In this document: in pieces, positions 1-12,400 of the stretch
Position numbering within the stretch: the first letter of the stretch is position 1
Layout of the letters: the number at the start of each line of letters is the position of its first letter
Origin: Haematococcus lacustris
Lineage: Eukaryota > Chlorophyta > Chlorophyceae > Chlamydomonadales > Haematococcaceae
Length of the DNA stretch: 64,000 nt
Direction of reading: 5' to 3'
NCBI GenBank assembly: GCA_030144725.1
Contig: JASKMD010000017.1
Location: forward strand, 2,004,231 to 2,068,230
Notes under the pieces: generated by a model
Told to the model about the DNA's origin: nothing
What the model saw: only the letters and a program-made list of their open reading frames with translations
Database searches by the model: none
Translations under genes and position numbers: made by a program

Positions 1-1
1 T

Positions 2-3000
2 GAAGAGACGAGTGGTAAGGTGCGGGCCTTCATTGCGGCCAACCAGACCAAGGCACCAGAGGTGGCTTCTGCTGCCGCCCCACCCCCCTTGGTTCCAGCT
101 CCTCCACCTGCTGCTCCCAAGAGGTAACTGGCCCATGCTCCCCGCCACACAGCACATGCACCTGCCTCTAGGTGGACACTGCTGCTCAGCCATGGGACTG
201 ACCACAGCTGAGGCAGCAGGGTTTGAGGCTCTGCTTAGCCCATTACCTCCATGGCTGATAGCCTGGTCACACTGAGTCACACTGAGTCACACCTGGCCTC
301 ACACCACCACAATGTCTGTCATGCAGGCAAACCTATGGCTCCCGCGCAGCCCTGGCAGCCTGCCCTCTGGCCCGCACATGTCTCGAGCTCATGGAGCGCA
401 AGAAGAGTAACCTGAGTGTGGCCGCTGACGTGGACACTGTGGAGGAGATGCTGGCCCTGGCAGATCAGGTGCCTGGGAGGGGTGTGGGGCTGGGAGGGTT
501 GGTGCAGGGCTGTAAGCATCACACCTGTTGGCAGTGTCAGTGACGCCCATGGGAAGGAGCGCAGTGGTATGAGGTGGCGTGGAAAGGAGTGAGACTACAG
601 CCACGACTGCATGCCAGTGAGATGCCGCCAGTGAGGTGTGACTAGTGAAAGGATGACAGCAAAGCAAGTGGTTGCCCCAGCAGGACGAATAGGCAGGGGC
701 AGGGGCAGGGGGCTACAGGAACCCTGGTTGTGTCACCGAGCTGCAAGCAGGGTCAACATGGCCAGCCCCCTGCCTACACGGTGGGCAGGGGCAGGGGGCT
801 GTGTGGACCCTGGTTCTAACGCTGACCTGTTGTTAGCTTTGATGGCCCAGCCCCCCTGATGCCTATTGCCTCAGCACCCATCCTCATGCACTGCTGCGAC
901 AGGTAGGGCCCCACATCGTGATCTTCAAGACCCATGTGGACATCTTCGACAAGTGGGACGCTGACGCTGCAGCCCAGCTGCAGGCCCTGGCCAAGAAGCA
1001 TGGTGCGCCCAGGGTTAGTGCAGGCAAACTCCCGTTCTCCTTGCCTTTCCACTAGAGGGACTGTGTCACCCTGCACCCTCCATCATGCACGTGATCAATG
1101 TTGCTGCAGCTGGTGGCTGTGTGTACCATGCTGCATCCTCCAACATGCAAATGGTGGGATGTTTCTGTGGTGTGTGGGGTGGGGTAGGGTGGGGTGGGGT
1201 GGGAAGAGGGGGCTGTGTGTGGGCAGCACTGGCTGCATAGCCTGGTGTCACAGCATTGGGGCGTGGAGTAGCCAGAGCGGATAGAGTGTTTGTTGAAGTG
1301 TTGAAACAGAGTTGCCATGAGACAGGCAACATATGTTGTCCATGTGCACAAGGCTGTTCTCCAGGAGTGTGACTTCCTACTGCTGCAGCTCCATGCATGA
1401 CCCCCTGTCCTTGCTCCACCTTGCCCACACCCCTGCCCTGCCATTGCTCCATGCCTCACCTCAGACTTCCTGATCTTTGAAGACCGCAAGTTTGCCGACA
1501 TCGGCAACACCGTAGTGTCTCAATATGCTGGAGGCATCTATAAGATCGCAGGTGCGCATGCTGCATGCTGCTACTGGTGGGCAGCAGCAGCCTGGGGCAG
1601 CCTGGTAGCAGCTTTGGGTGGTCAGGGTCAACTCTGCTCAATGCAATGTTGTCACTGGTGTTTGGCCCACACCGCTGAGCCCCAACCCTGTGTTCAGGGG
1701 CGGCAGGCAGTGGCAACCAGGTGAGGTGTAGATGACTGCACCGCATGAAGGAAGGGTGACTCAGGCGCAACGAGCGTGGGGTGAGGCTACACAGTCTGGC
1801 CAGTGCCAGGCTGGGTGCTGCTAGACAGGGCTGACCACTGCCATTTGTCACTGAGTAGGTAATGCAGGCAGTAGGTAGCGTGAGGGGATGGCATGTGTGC
1901 GATGGTGGGTCTGCACATGTGCAGAGACAGCTGCCTCCCAATGTCGTATAGTGCAAGCCTGGATGTCATGGCTGCCGTGGCTGGCCAGCACAGGAGGTCA
2001 AGCACCCTGTAGCATCCTCCTGCTGTTTACATGTAGACTTGTCTGACACCGTTTGTATGCAGACTGGTCGGACATCACCAACGCACACCTGGTCCCTGGG
2101 CCTGGCATCATTGACGGCCTGAAGTCAGTGGGCAAGGCCAAGGGACGTGGCCTACTGCTCCTGGCAGGTGGGTTGCTGTTGCGGTCCCACTCATGGCAGG
2201 TAGCTGCTGCACTTGTGGCAGGTACAAACCCCACAACAGTACAGGAATGGAGCAGCAACGGACCCTAAACACTAAACTCTATCCACACTGCTGTTTAGCT
2301 GCTGCCTGCAAGGCACCTTGGTGTTCACCTTTGTGAACAGCTTCTGATGGCTGCGGCACACGCCGTGCCCCACCCTTTCCACACCTTGCCCAATGCTGTC
2401 AGCACCCACCATAGCAGCAACGCATGGCATGGCGCCACCAAGGCTTGGTCCTCCTGCTGCTGCTCTACCCTATACCCCTATCACAAGAGGCTGTTACGTT
2501 GTGTGTTTTGCCCCGCCCACTCAACCCGGCTGGTGCCACGAGGTGGGTGGCCCGCTGGCCCAAACCCACCAGCCACCCGCAGCCTGCATGTGCCTCTGCT
2601 GTGGTGTGGTGTGGTGTGCAGAGATGAGCAGCAAAGGTACCTTGGCTCAGGGTGACTACACAGAGGCTGTAGTGCAGGCGGCGCTGGCCCACCAGGACTT
2701 CGTGATGGGCTTCATTTGCACCAACCCTGCCAGCTGGGCAGCCTGGCCCACCCCCCCTGGTGAGTGCATGTGTTGGCATGATGCCACCACTGCATGTTTG
2801 CTGGATATTGGAGCCACCAGCATGCGGCATGCTCAGTACATTCATTCAGCTACGTTCATCGCTGCACAAGGTGAAGCTAACCATGCAAGTCGGTCAGAAT
2901 GCAGGTGTGCAGCTGTGCTTACGGTGCACCTGTGCTTACGTTTCCGCAGGCTTGATTCACATGACTCCCGGCGTGCAGCTGGCAGTTGGTGGGGACGCGT

Positions 3001-3155
3001 TGGGGCAGCAGTACAATACTCCCGCAGATGTCATCGGTGCCCGCGGCAGCGACGTCATCATTGTGGGTCGCGGCATCATCAAAGCCGCCGACCCAGCGGC
3101 GGCGGCCGCGCAGTATCGCAGTGTGGGCTGGGCGGCGTACGAGGCAGCGCTCTAA
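2..3155 (+). CDS. UMPS: UMP synthase, 3' part: linker and complete OMP decarboxylase domain (5' end outside window)
   Basis: Orotidine-5'-phosphate decarboxylase converts OMP to UMP, the last step of pyrimidine synthesis. Seven exons join in phase: 2-123 (partial), 327-468, 903-1002, 1465-1551, 2063-2167, 2622-2759, 2950-3155; every intron is GT-AG. Visible motifs are FKTHVDIFD, the catalytic [12 protein letters not shown] (Asp-Lys-Asp), [27 protein letters not shown], and the phosphate-binding [19 protein letters not shown] and VGRGI. The first exon (reading VRAFIAANQ, then Pro/Ala-rich) resembles the linker that follows the orotate phosphoribosyltransferase domain in plant bifunctional UMP synthase. 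Bifunctionality is therefore inferred; the OPRT half lies outside the window. The stop codon is TAA at 3153-3155. No in-frame break is seen, so the gene looks functional. Confidence 0.93.
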
Positions 3156-3178
3156 GCGGCGGCGTATGAGGCAGTGTA

Positions 3179-3254
3179 GCATGCTCTCCAGCCTTGGAAT
3201 ATTGGACCTGAGCTGACCATGTTTGTGCCTTGAAATATTGGACCTGAGCTGACC
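3179..3254 (+). repeat. 3' flanking motif of the UMPS gene, two tandem copies; also found after the kinase gene
   Basis: Starting about 24 nt after the UMPS stop, a segment containing ATTGGACCTGAGCTGACC occurs twice (about 3179-3220 and 3229-3254). A close copy lies at 45408-45449, downstream of the kinase stop. It is either a shared 3'-UTR or cleavage element, or a small dispersed repeat. No TGTAA, the usual chlorophycean poly(A) signal, is evident close to either stop. Confidence 0.5.
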
Positions 3255-3368
3255 GGACAGAGGTTCCACGCAAAATAGATAACTGTTGAGGAAACTGTCG
3301 CCTCCGCATATTCTTATGTACTTCTTAAGTTGACCTCGCTTTCCCCCACTTTTCCTCGAACAGCGAAT

Positions 3369-3779
3369 GGTTACCGGCACTCCGGTTGGATGGAGACCCG
3401 ATGCGCACCCCAGCACGGCCACTCCGCTACGATAGTATTGCTGAGTCCTTGAGATGTCGCCGAATAATAAACATAAGCGCCCCGTCTCATCCGCACAGAA
3501 TGCAGCCGGGTACCCGCAAAGTTTGACAGAGACTAGACCCCTAAAGCTCACTAGGCAGCAGCCCGGGGTTTGTGAGCTCAGACTGCTCCCAAGGCACCAT
3601 ATCCAGCTGCCAAGCTGCCATGGCTGCCTCCATCTCTCTGGTGGTGTGCACCGCATGGCGCAACATCCACCTCCGGTTTGCTGGGTCCTCCAGCCAGTCA
3701 TCATCCACCCGCTCCCCCTCATCAAGCCCCAGCAGGCCCCACTGCAATGCCACCTTAGCCTGCATGGCTTCAGTCTCAG
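3369..3779. repeat. Dispersed repeat, copy 1 (about 410 bp, near-identical copy at 24221-24630)
   Basis: From the segment reading TTACCGGCACTCCGGTTGGA onward, the sequence matches 24221-24630 with only a handful of differences, in the same orientation. Both copies carry a minus-strand reading frame (here 3541-3810) with an acidic, Trp-containing segment reading DEGERVDDDWLEDPANRRW. The upstream frame here begins MNIANPMLGTPE; the related MKITNPMLGTPE is encoded near 28400 and 32200. It probably represents a first exon of a transposon gene. The family is not recognised. Confidence 0.7.
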
Positions 3780-3884
3780 GTGTTCCCAACATGGGGTTGG
3801 CAATGTTCATGCAAATACTCTCTCAATTCTGCACCGTTTTCAATACCGTTTATCACATTGAACTCTGCAAAGCAATGCGCGTCA

Positions 3885-5060
3885 TTTGACCATCAGCGCA
3901 GGCCATTGGAGTCTTTGCTCGCGTACTGCCACATGTGCCCGCGAACAAATCACAGCGGCGAGTCGGGTATCCTTGGGACGGTGAGCCACATCCCTGTGGC
4001 GCCATCTATCTGGCGCAGTGAGCGGGTTGTGCACACATGAAATGTCCGGCAAACACCCAACGCGATGCCGGCCGGGCGTGCAAGGCACCTAGACGGGGTG
4101 ATTGAAACATTGTTTTGCGCTCGCTTCCGCCGAATACACCTTCTGGGTCGGCGAACACTAAGGTATCACCCGGCTTACACCCCCCCTCCTCCACTGTGTC
4201 CTCCACTGTGTTGCACCCGCTGCACCCACAGGAAAACGGCCACAAAATGTTTGTTCTTGACCCCTTGGCGCATTTATTACAACAGAGCGCACGTTAAACA
4301 GCCGAGGCCTCTATCAGTTTAACATCTTCAAAGTGACATCATGTTCTCCAAGCAGAATCAGGGCCACGAGGCTGTGGGGCGGCAGTTGAGCTATGAAACT
4401 TTGCACGCAGGTGGATGGCATGTAGGGGAGTGTAACTCTCAGAGGAGCCGAGTCCAAACTCGGTCATGGTGTGGAGTTGTGCGACTGACTGCATGGCCCT
4501 GGTCCTGAGATTGGCTAAGGGAGTTGGGGGTCACAGACCAAAGTGAGCTTTTGACATATCTGAGTATGAGCGTGTGTAACAATGTCTTAAAGGAGCTTAA
4601 CCTAGTAAGTAGCATGCTGTAAGTCCGAATGGTCGAGCTGTGGCATTGCCCTCAAGGTATGGGGAGGAGGTAGGCTCAGTGCCACAGTCCCGCAACCGCT
4701 CTCCGATCCGACTGCTGCTGTCGACGCGCATGCTCGTGTAGAGCAGCCTAAGCGACGCGGGCGGTCGCAGCGATGACTACATGCTCCGCAAGGGCTTAAA
4801 TTTAAATTACTAACTTCGACGCTTTGTTGTGCACGGCCTACTCAGAACTCAAAACTATTCTGGATGGGTGAAAGGTAGCTGGCCGGGTTGGCTACATTGT
4901 GAAACATCTAGCAAAAAATTTGGCGCAGTGAGTGCAGAGTTACAGCCGTCCTACTGCCAAGGGTCGGTTTCCTGTCATTTTCTGGTAGTTGGGAACACCT
5001 GATTCAGTCACCACCACTCAGCTGTGACACGTCCTGAGGAAATTTGAAAAACTATCGCGT
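3885..5060. other. Intergenic; nothing recognised except a diverged dispersed repeat at about 4745-4930
   Basis: No convincing gene. About 4745-4930 (containing GATGGGTGAAAGGTAGCTGG) matches 28435-28600 in the same orientation with clear divergence. The phrase TAGTTGGGAACACCTGA near 4986 recalls the TAGTTGGGAACGCCTGA border seen at 24200 and, inverted, at 30250. Confidence 0.5.
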
Positions 5061-5339
5061 ATCACGTACAGGCCATCCCAGCATGTAAGACTTGCACCGC
5101 TCGGCTCAGCAAGTTGCCGTTAGCTCCCTGCCGGATGTCCAACCTCGCAGCCCGCCAAGCATCTGCACCAAGTGAAGCCTTGAGAACTGTCCAATCAGCA
5201 GAGTGCGGTGTTATAGACCCCGTGCACATCGCAAAGCTACTAAACGCTGAAGTGCTGACTTGTTTGCCCCTTGCGAGTGCACCGGCCGACGATGCAGGTA
5301 AGAACATTGGCGTCTATTTAAATGCGTAGCTGCGAGAAT

Positions 5340-5960
5340 GAACGCGTTAGGCTCACTAAGCGTGGACCCGACTGCATCCATGCAGGGTTGCTGCAAACCC
5401 GGCCACAGGTCCTGCCAGGGCGACTCCTGAGCTGAAACTACACCTGCAGGCTTGTTATAGCATAAGGTATGCACGGGACTTGCTTGCAGCGCAGTTCACA
5501 CAGTGGGTGCAGAATGGAAGGGAATGTCACTCATCACACACTGTGTGGTGTCAAGGAGCACGGACGTGATATTCATCAACGAAACTGGTAGGGGGTATTA
5601 ATAACGGTCTTAGCAATGCCCTGCCTTGGTTTCAGCTAAAGGTAAAAATGCAGGCAATTACAGCATAGTTATAATCAAAGAATGCAATGCTGTGAGTTAT
5701 GCCATTGCCCTACAACTCAAACGTGCAAAACTTCCTATGTACACTGTGCAGGAACATACCAACGTTCGCACATCCCAACAACGGGTAAGATGTGCAGCTG
5801 GAGGGTGTGCCTTTGCTAAAGGTCTGAGCACCGTTCATCTGTGTTGTTTGTGTCAATTGAGTCGAGTGCATCAAGCAATCCACCAACTGTCCTTGCTGGC
5901 GGACCCTTGCCTACCACGCCCCACAAATGCCTCAGTTGATGTAGGGTTAGCTTAAGCGTG
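5340..5960. repeat. Dispersed transposon-like repeat, inverted relative to 21400-22080
   Basis: The plus strand here and the minus strand at about 21400-22080 share blocks. One reads CCTTGGTTTCAGCTAAAGGT; another encodes MVSAKGKNA followed downstream by LPMYT; a third runs through the HTNVRTSQQRVRCA (here) and HANVPTSLQRARCA (there) segment. Indels and stops interrupt both copies. They are decayed copies of one unidentified element. Confidence 0.55.
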
Positions 5961-6420
5961 TTCTGAGGCAATGGCTGAACCGTGGAACGGTACATGGCCA
6001 TAGCTTGGACTTGTTGTGTTGCCATTCTTGCCCGATTGTTTGCTTGCTCCTTAGCAGCCAATTGTTGCTCCACTGCCGTGGCCCTGCACCGCTGACGTGT
6101 CTCAGTTGACGCAAACCTCATGGTGATGGACAGCTCCGCTGCCGCACGCTTCTGCCTTCTATGTTGCTCTTGTAGCTTGCGCCTATTGCCCGCTTGTGCT
6201 CCAGCCGTGATTGCAAAAGAGGTGGGAGTGGAAATGGTGGCGGGGGCGGGGGCGGGGGTGGGGTGTGGGCTGGGGATGTCAGCACTGTTGGTTACAGCTA
6301 AGAGCGAAGGGCTGGCAGCGGTGCTGATGGCGGTGGCTACAAGCAGGCATGAGGGGGCCTTGGCATCTGCCACGCACCGCCGCTTCGCAGCCCTGTTTGC
6401 TGATGGCGGTGGCTACAACG

Positions 6421-9400
6421 AAGAAGAAGAAGAAGAAGACTACTCCGGTATTCACCGGCGTGCATTAAGGGAGGAGCTACCACCTGGGGCGCGGCCTGCT
6501 CCCACCATCAAACCAAAGAAGAGGCGTCCCCCCTACCCTCCCCCCCCTTTGGTAGCCCTGAGTCTGTAGCTTGTCTTTGCGATAGAGTGGGCTGTCTCCA
6601 TAGCGTGTCTAGTTAACTTGTTAAGCAACTTGGTAGTGTTGGCTTGTGTGATCCCGAGGGCCAAGAGGTGTTGCCGTGTGTGCGCTTCGTAGGTTATGCC
6701 CCCTATGCCTAGTAGGATTGGTATGATAGCGACCATATGGTCTTCCTTGCGTATGGTCTCGGCTAATAGGGTGTGTTGAGTGAGTGCCTTGTTTAATTGG
6801 TCCGTCCACCGTGAGTCCGAGCAGTATTTGATTTCTATGATATTGACCAGCTTGGTGTCTTTGCCGTCCTTGCTTGCCTTCTTATGAGGGAGAACCATGA
6901 GGATATCCGGCCTGGTGGTGTGTTTATTATCTTCTGGTTTCAGTCCGAGTGTTCGGAGTGTTGTGTGTAGCGTGTCGCTCGGGAGGTCCAGGCTTTCCTG
7001 TGCGCCCTTCTCCCAGCTGCCGGTGTCTGCGAAGCTGATGTACCCGCCTAGGGTTCCCTTGCTTATAGCTTTAGTGATGAGGCGGCCCGCCCCGTTGTGC
7101 CTTTCTTGCACCAGCGGTAGTGTCTCGCTACAGCCCGAGAGGAGGTGAGTGGCACTATCCGCTTCCCCGCAGAGTGGGCATCGGTCATCCGTCGCCCGTT
7201 TCCAGCGCATAGCTAGTTTTTGGTTGTATAGCCCTCCGGTGCGGTAGAGTAGGGCAGTGCGTTGCGCGTGGATGGAGATGTTCGTGTCGATCATCGCTCT
7301 TTCGCCCGCTCCTGTTGCTGCGACCTTCTTAATTTCTTGGGACATTTGGTAGTAGATACTGTCTTGGTTGGCAAGGCCCAACTTGTGTTTGCGGTGCATG
7401 TGTGCCCGCACGCTTTGGCGGCAGTCCGGCAGTGGGGCGGGGGGGTCGCCGTCGGCTGCGTTGCTGAGCCAGTTCTTCGTCTCTCTCCGTGTGGTTGGGC
7501 TGTAGGCCGGGGTGTTGGCGAGCTCTGGGTGTAGCGCCGCGTGCTTGGCGAGGGCATCGGCGCCCTCGTTGCCGATGATGCCCGAGTGGGCCTTGACTTT
7601 ATAGAATTGGATTGTCACGGGGCTGCCGATGATAAGGGTAGCGATGGCTGTTAGGATGTCGTTGTGTCTGTGGGTGATGAGCGACATCGGGTTAGCGAGG
7701 GCTCTGCGGATCTGGTATAGGGAGCAAAGGCTGTCGGTGGCGATGCGTTTGGCCCCTGCTTTGAGTGCCGCGTGTATCGCTGTGAGTTCTGCCTTGTTGA
7801 TGGTGTTGCTTTCTGGGTCGTTCAGGGCGGCTGTGATGAGGACGTTGTTCTCCGGGATATAGACCCCCGCCCCGACGCTCGCCGGGGCTGCCCCCGAGGT
7901 CTTTATGCAGCTGCCGTCCGTGTACGCGATCGTGGCCCATTCGGTGATGGCCATCCGTGGCTGCGTCGTGGAATGGTGCGTGGGTTGTTCGTGGCTGCGT
8001 TGGTGCCCCGAGGTGGGGAGGTCCCTGTCCAGCGGCAAGCGCATATGTTGTTTGTGACCGCTAGGGGGTGTGGCTGGCTGGCTTTGATTCGTTGGTCTGT
8101 TGCGGATTGGGTGTGTGTCTCGTTGAGGGTGGAGGGCAGTGGCAGTGCTAGCCAGCCAACCTTGGGGGTTGCCTTTGGTGACGAGTTGTTGTCCTGCTGC
8201 ATTCCAAATGACGTAGATGTGGAGTTTGGCGTGCTTGCCTGGCTTGGGGCATCTGGTCTTGGTGGGGGGTATGCTAGCCAGGTGCTGGCAGTACTCAGGG
8301 TAGCGCCGCAGGGTGTCGATGTGTTTAGGGTAGGAGATGCCCTTTTTCCCAGGGATCAGCATGATGGTTGCCATGGCCTCCTCTTGAGTAGCTGAATGTA
8401 TAGCATGGTTGACGCATTTTAGTGCCACTGCATCATCTGCCGGTACGTTCCATGTGGATAAGCCAGTGTGGCGTACCAGTAGGCAGTTGTGGTGTGCCCC
8501 AAAGGCCGTGTCGTTGGTGTCAGGGCTCCAATAGGTGGTGGTTTCTGGTCTAACTGTGAGTGGATCAGCCCATCTTTGCACGGTGCTTGGAAAGCTTCGT
8601 GTGGTGTGTAGGGTGTTAAGGGCTTTGTCTTGTGCCCCTCTCATGGGGTGGTGGCTGCTCTGTGCGTCCTGTCTCCTTAGGAGGGCCACTACCTCGGTGG
8701 CCAGGTTGCGTGTGTGTGGTGTGTGCTGTAACCAAGCGTGTAGATGTTGGTGTTGGTCTTTTGTCAGGAGGCCAACTGTGCGACCCGACTCGTCGTGGAC
8801 CGTTACGTGTTGCACTAAGTCGTGCCGTGGCATAATGGGCTCTCCCGTGCTGAGGTTCATCGCGGGGGTGGTCATGTGGGGGTGAAGTTGGAGGAAGGTT
8901 TCGCAGTTGCCCGTCCCGACGATGTCCGTCTGCGGGTTGATGGGGTAGGTGTGAAAGGTGGCCTTCGAGTGCAGGTTGGTGCACCGGGGTAGCCAGGTGT
9001 GCGGGTCCGGTAGTCCCTGTCGGGTGTGGGCCGGCAGGTGCGCGTCGGGTCTCGCATGTCTGGCCTCTTGTATCTGCCTGTTTTCCTCGTCGTAGTCGTT
9101 GCGCTTTGCCATGTAGTCCAGGTGTGCCGTGATGAGCGGCGCCGGTTCGAGAGTGGGGTGCCAGTGTACTCGTATGAGGTCCGAGTGCGCTGACTGGCGC
9201 ATGGTTGTCTTAAAGTCATTGCTGCCGAACTTGCATATAGGGCACAGCCAGTATCCTGGTTCCTTGTGTCCTGACAGGTGGGCTTCCTCTAGGCAGGCTG
9301 GGTGGTAGGCCCTCTTGCAGTTGTGGCACGTTGGGCTGTCTCCTCTTGGTAGCCAGCACAGCTCACAAGTGCATACGTCCTTAGCCTCTTCCCTGCTGAT

Positions 9401-12400
9401 GGTCTCTATGTGTGTGGGTGTATAGCCTTCTTCTGCACATAGTGGTAAAGCCCATCTATCTATGACTGTGGGCTTCCAATGCACCTTGTAGTAGTTTTCC
9501 TTGTTGATGCCGTCCCATTGCCAGCCATCTATGCTGGTTATGGCCTCTTGGTGGCCGTACATGGCCCCTAGTATGCAGCCTAGGCTCTTGGGTTTACATC
9601 GGCAGGCTTTATCCACCTTCCAGCTGGAGAGTCCTGGGAGGTCAAGGCCTACTATGCGCACTATATCCTGCGGGATAGTTTGGGTCTGTCTGCCCTCATT
9701 GTTCCGTTTCGTGCCCGCCTTGGGTGGCGTGGGCTTCGTTGGGGCCGATTGTGTTGCTCGTTGCTCTCGTTTCAGCAGTCGTGAGCTCGTCCTAGTGGCG
9801 TCATGGACTGCGGGTGCCGCTGCGGCCCGGTCCGCCGTTGCTGGCCGCCGTGCATGGCCGCCGTGCATGGCCGCATACGCTTTCATATCCATATAGCGAG
9901 TTCTGGTGTCTGGCACTGCGGGTGTGGGCGCAAGTTCCGTGAGGCCCGCGGCCCATGTTGTGATTTTGCGTTGGTCGGGCGGGAGGTCGAGTGATGTGTT
10001 GCGGCTGTCTCGGATGGCACGCGTTGCGGTCGCGTCTGGGCATGAGGGTTGGGCCGCCATGGCTGCAAGTTTGTTGAGGGCGATGATGTGCTTCTGCTTG
10101 ACCTTTTTTCCGTACTTCGATGTGAGCATGCTACCGGTGATGATGTGTGTGTTGTCCTTGCAGCTGAGTTCAGAAGCGTGCGTGATGCCTAGGCTTTTGA
10201 GGCAGGTGATGCTGGCGCTGACGACATCGTGTGCTTGAGAGCTGCTGGCCTGTGTGATGAGGCGGCCGAGTGTTTGGCATTCTTCATGATAGAGAGGTAG
10301 CCCCTCTTCTGTGGCCGATAGCCCGGATATAGAGGCATAGACTAGCTGCCGTGCTCTAAGGGTGTGATGAAGGAGGGTGAGCATGCGGTGTCCTTGTGTG
10401 CTAGCCTGGGTATTGAGCCATGTGATTTGTTTGTGCAGCATGCTCCTCGAGATGTGGGCGTGTGCCACATCTGTGGACTGGAGGCTGTGTGTGAGGGCTG
10501 TCGTGTTGCGGGCGTGGTATTCTTGGGCAGTGGAGCTAATGCCTATGCCTAGTTTGTCAGCGTCTTCTCTAATGATGGCATTGGGCGTTCCCAGGGGGAG
10601 TCTGAGTTTGAGCTTCACGCATTGATTGATGGACCTGTCGTATAGCTCAAGGTCCCCTGGGGTGCAGGGCACGGCGCAGAAGCTGTAGGCTAGGCTGGGT
10701 ATGATGGCCGTGCGGATGATGTGTATGGCCTGCCTAGCGCTAGCAAAGGAGCGTCTGAGTCTCTCGAGTTTTTGGCGGAGCTGGGTGATCATAGCGGTGT
10801 GTTGTGGTTTCCAGTCCAGCGTCATGGTGATGAGCACACCCAAGTAGGTGAAAGGTGAGGTCGGGCGGTGGTAGGTGACGGGTTTCCCTTGTAGGCTGAC
10901 GGTTTGGAGTTGTTGGCGGGCCCGCTTGTCCGCTTCGGCCGCGTTGCTGCACATGCCTGTTTCGACCGAGTGATGGAGCGCCGCGGTTGCGAGGGTTTTA
11001 CTGTGTGAGATGATGAGGTGACCCCAGTCCGAGAAGGCTGAGAGTTTGTCCGCTTGGCATCGAAGGTTGCGAAGGGTGTTGCAGAGTATGGCTATGTCAT
11101 CAGCATAGTCGATGCTGCTGACGGTGGCGCGTTCTCCGCTGTCGGCCGTTGCTGATTTGAATTTATAGCCCCTCGCGCCCACTTGCAGCCATCGCAGGAG
11201 GGGTTCAATGTAAATGAGGAATAGGAAGGGCGAGAGAGAGTCGCCTTGTATGGTGCCCCGGTTGACGGGTACCGGGTCAGTATGGCCGTACGGGGTTTTA
11301 AAGCGCGTTGTAGCGCCCGTGTATAGGTCCTTTACAGCGTCAGTCGCGTCCGTGGGGAAGCCTAGGTCATGCATGATCCAGAGTAGTTTGTCTTGGCACG
11401 TGGTGTTGAACGCACTGGTGAAGTCGACCAGGAGTGCGTAGATATCTGCCTTGGCCAGTTTAGCATCCTCAAGGGCCATGACAAGCATCTGCAGCTGTTG
11501 TGTGGTGTTTCTGTGGGAGCGGAACCCAGCCTGGTTCTTGCTGAGCATCCCATTAGCTTCAGCATACTCAGAGAGCGTCTTGGTAATGAGGCTGGTCCAT
11601 AGCTTATAAACGGTGTTGGCTAGGCCCACAGGTCTGTAGGAGTTAAGGTCCGTTTCTTGCCCTTTGTCCTTGTAGAGGAGGCATGTGTCACTGGTTTTCC
11701 ATGCTGTGGGTGTGCAGCCTGTTGCCCACATGATGATGAAGAGCTGGTGGATGGTTTCCCGCATCTCCCATGGCAGCATCTTGATGATCTCGTTCTCCAC
11801 CCCGTCTGGTCCCGGGGCCTTGCCTCCTGACAGCCTGCTGAGGCATTCCTGGAAGCCGGCCTTGTCCATGATGGCTGTGTGCAGCCATTGTATGTTTTGG
11901 CATGCGTGTAGTGCGAAGGCGTCGTCTGCTTTGGCGCGAGCCCACGGGTAGTTTCGTGTCTGTGTGTTAGTGTAGTGGCCAGTCTTGGGGGTCGGGGCCG
12001 CCAGCTTCTGCCCATATGCGGCGGTGATTATCCGGTTTAGGTCGGCAGGGGCTGTGCATATGTTTTTGGTGTCGGGGTCAGCTAGCGCCTGGAGGCCTTT
12101 GTGGTCGGTGCGGGACGGGCGCAAGATACGTTTGTTAGCCTTCTTGGGCTGGGTGCCTATAAGTTGTTGCATTCTGACGCGAGCTTGTGCGATGGCTAGT
12201 GCGGAGTCATCGTCGTCTAGTTGGTGGATTTGGTCGCGGTACGAGTTGGTCAGCTGGGCGAGCGCGGCCTGCACGTGATTGTCGGTTGGGTCTTCACCCT
12301 GTCGCGCTTGCACCGCGTCCCTGATCTCTTCGTTTATCTCTTCGTTTCTCGCATCTGTCTCTAGAATGAGTTCGTCGATTGTCGGATGTACGTTGGTTTG

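Noticed and set aside
7772..8395. Plus-strand 207-residue frame inside the LINE
   Set aside because: Antisense shadow of the intact LINE ORF; no motif of its own.
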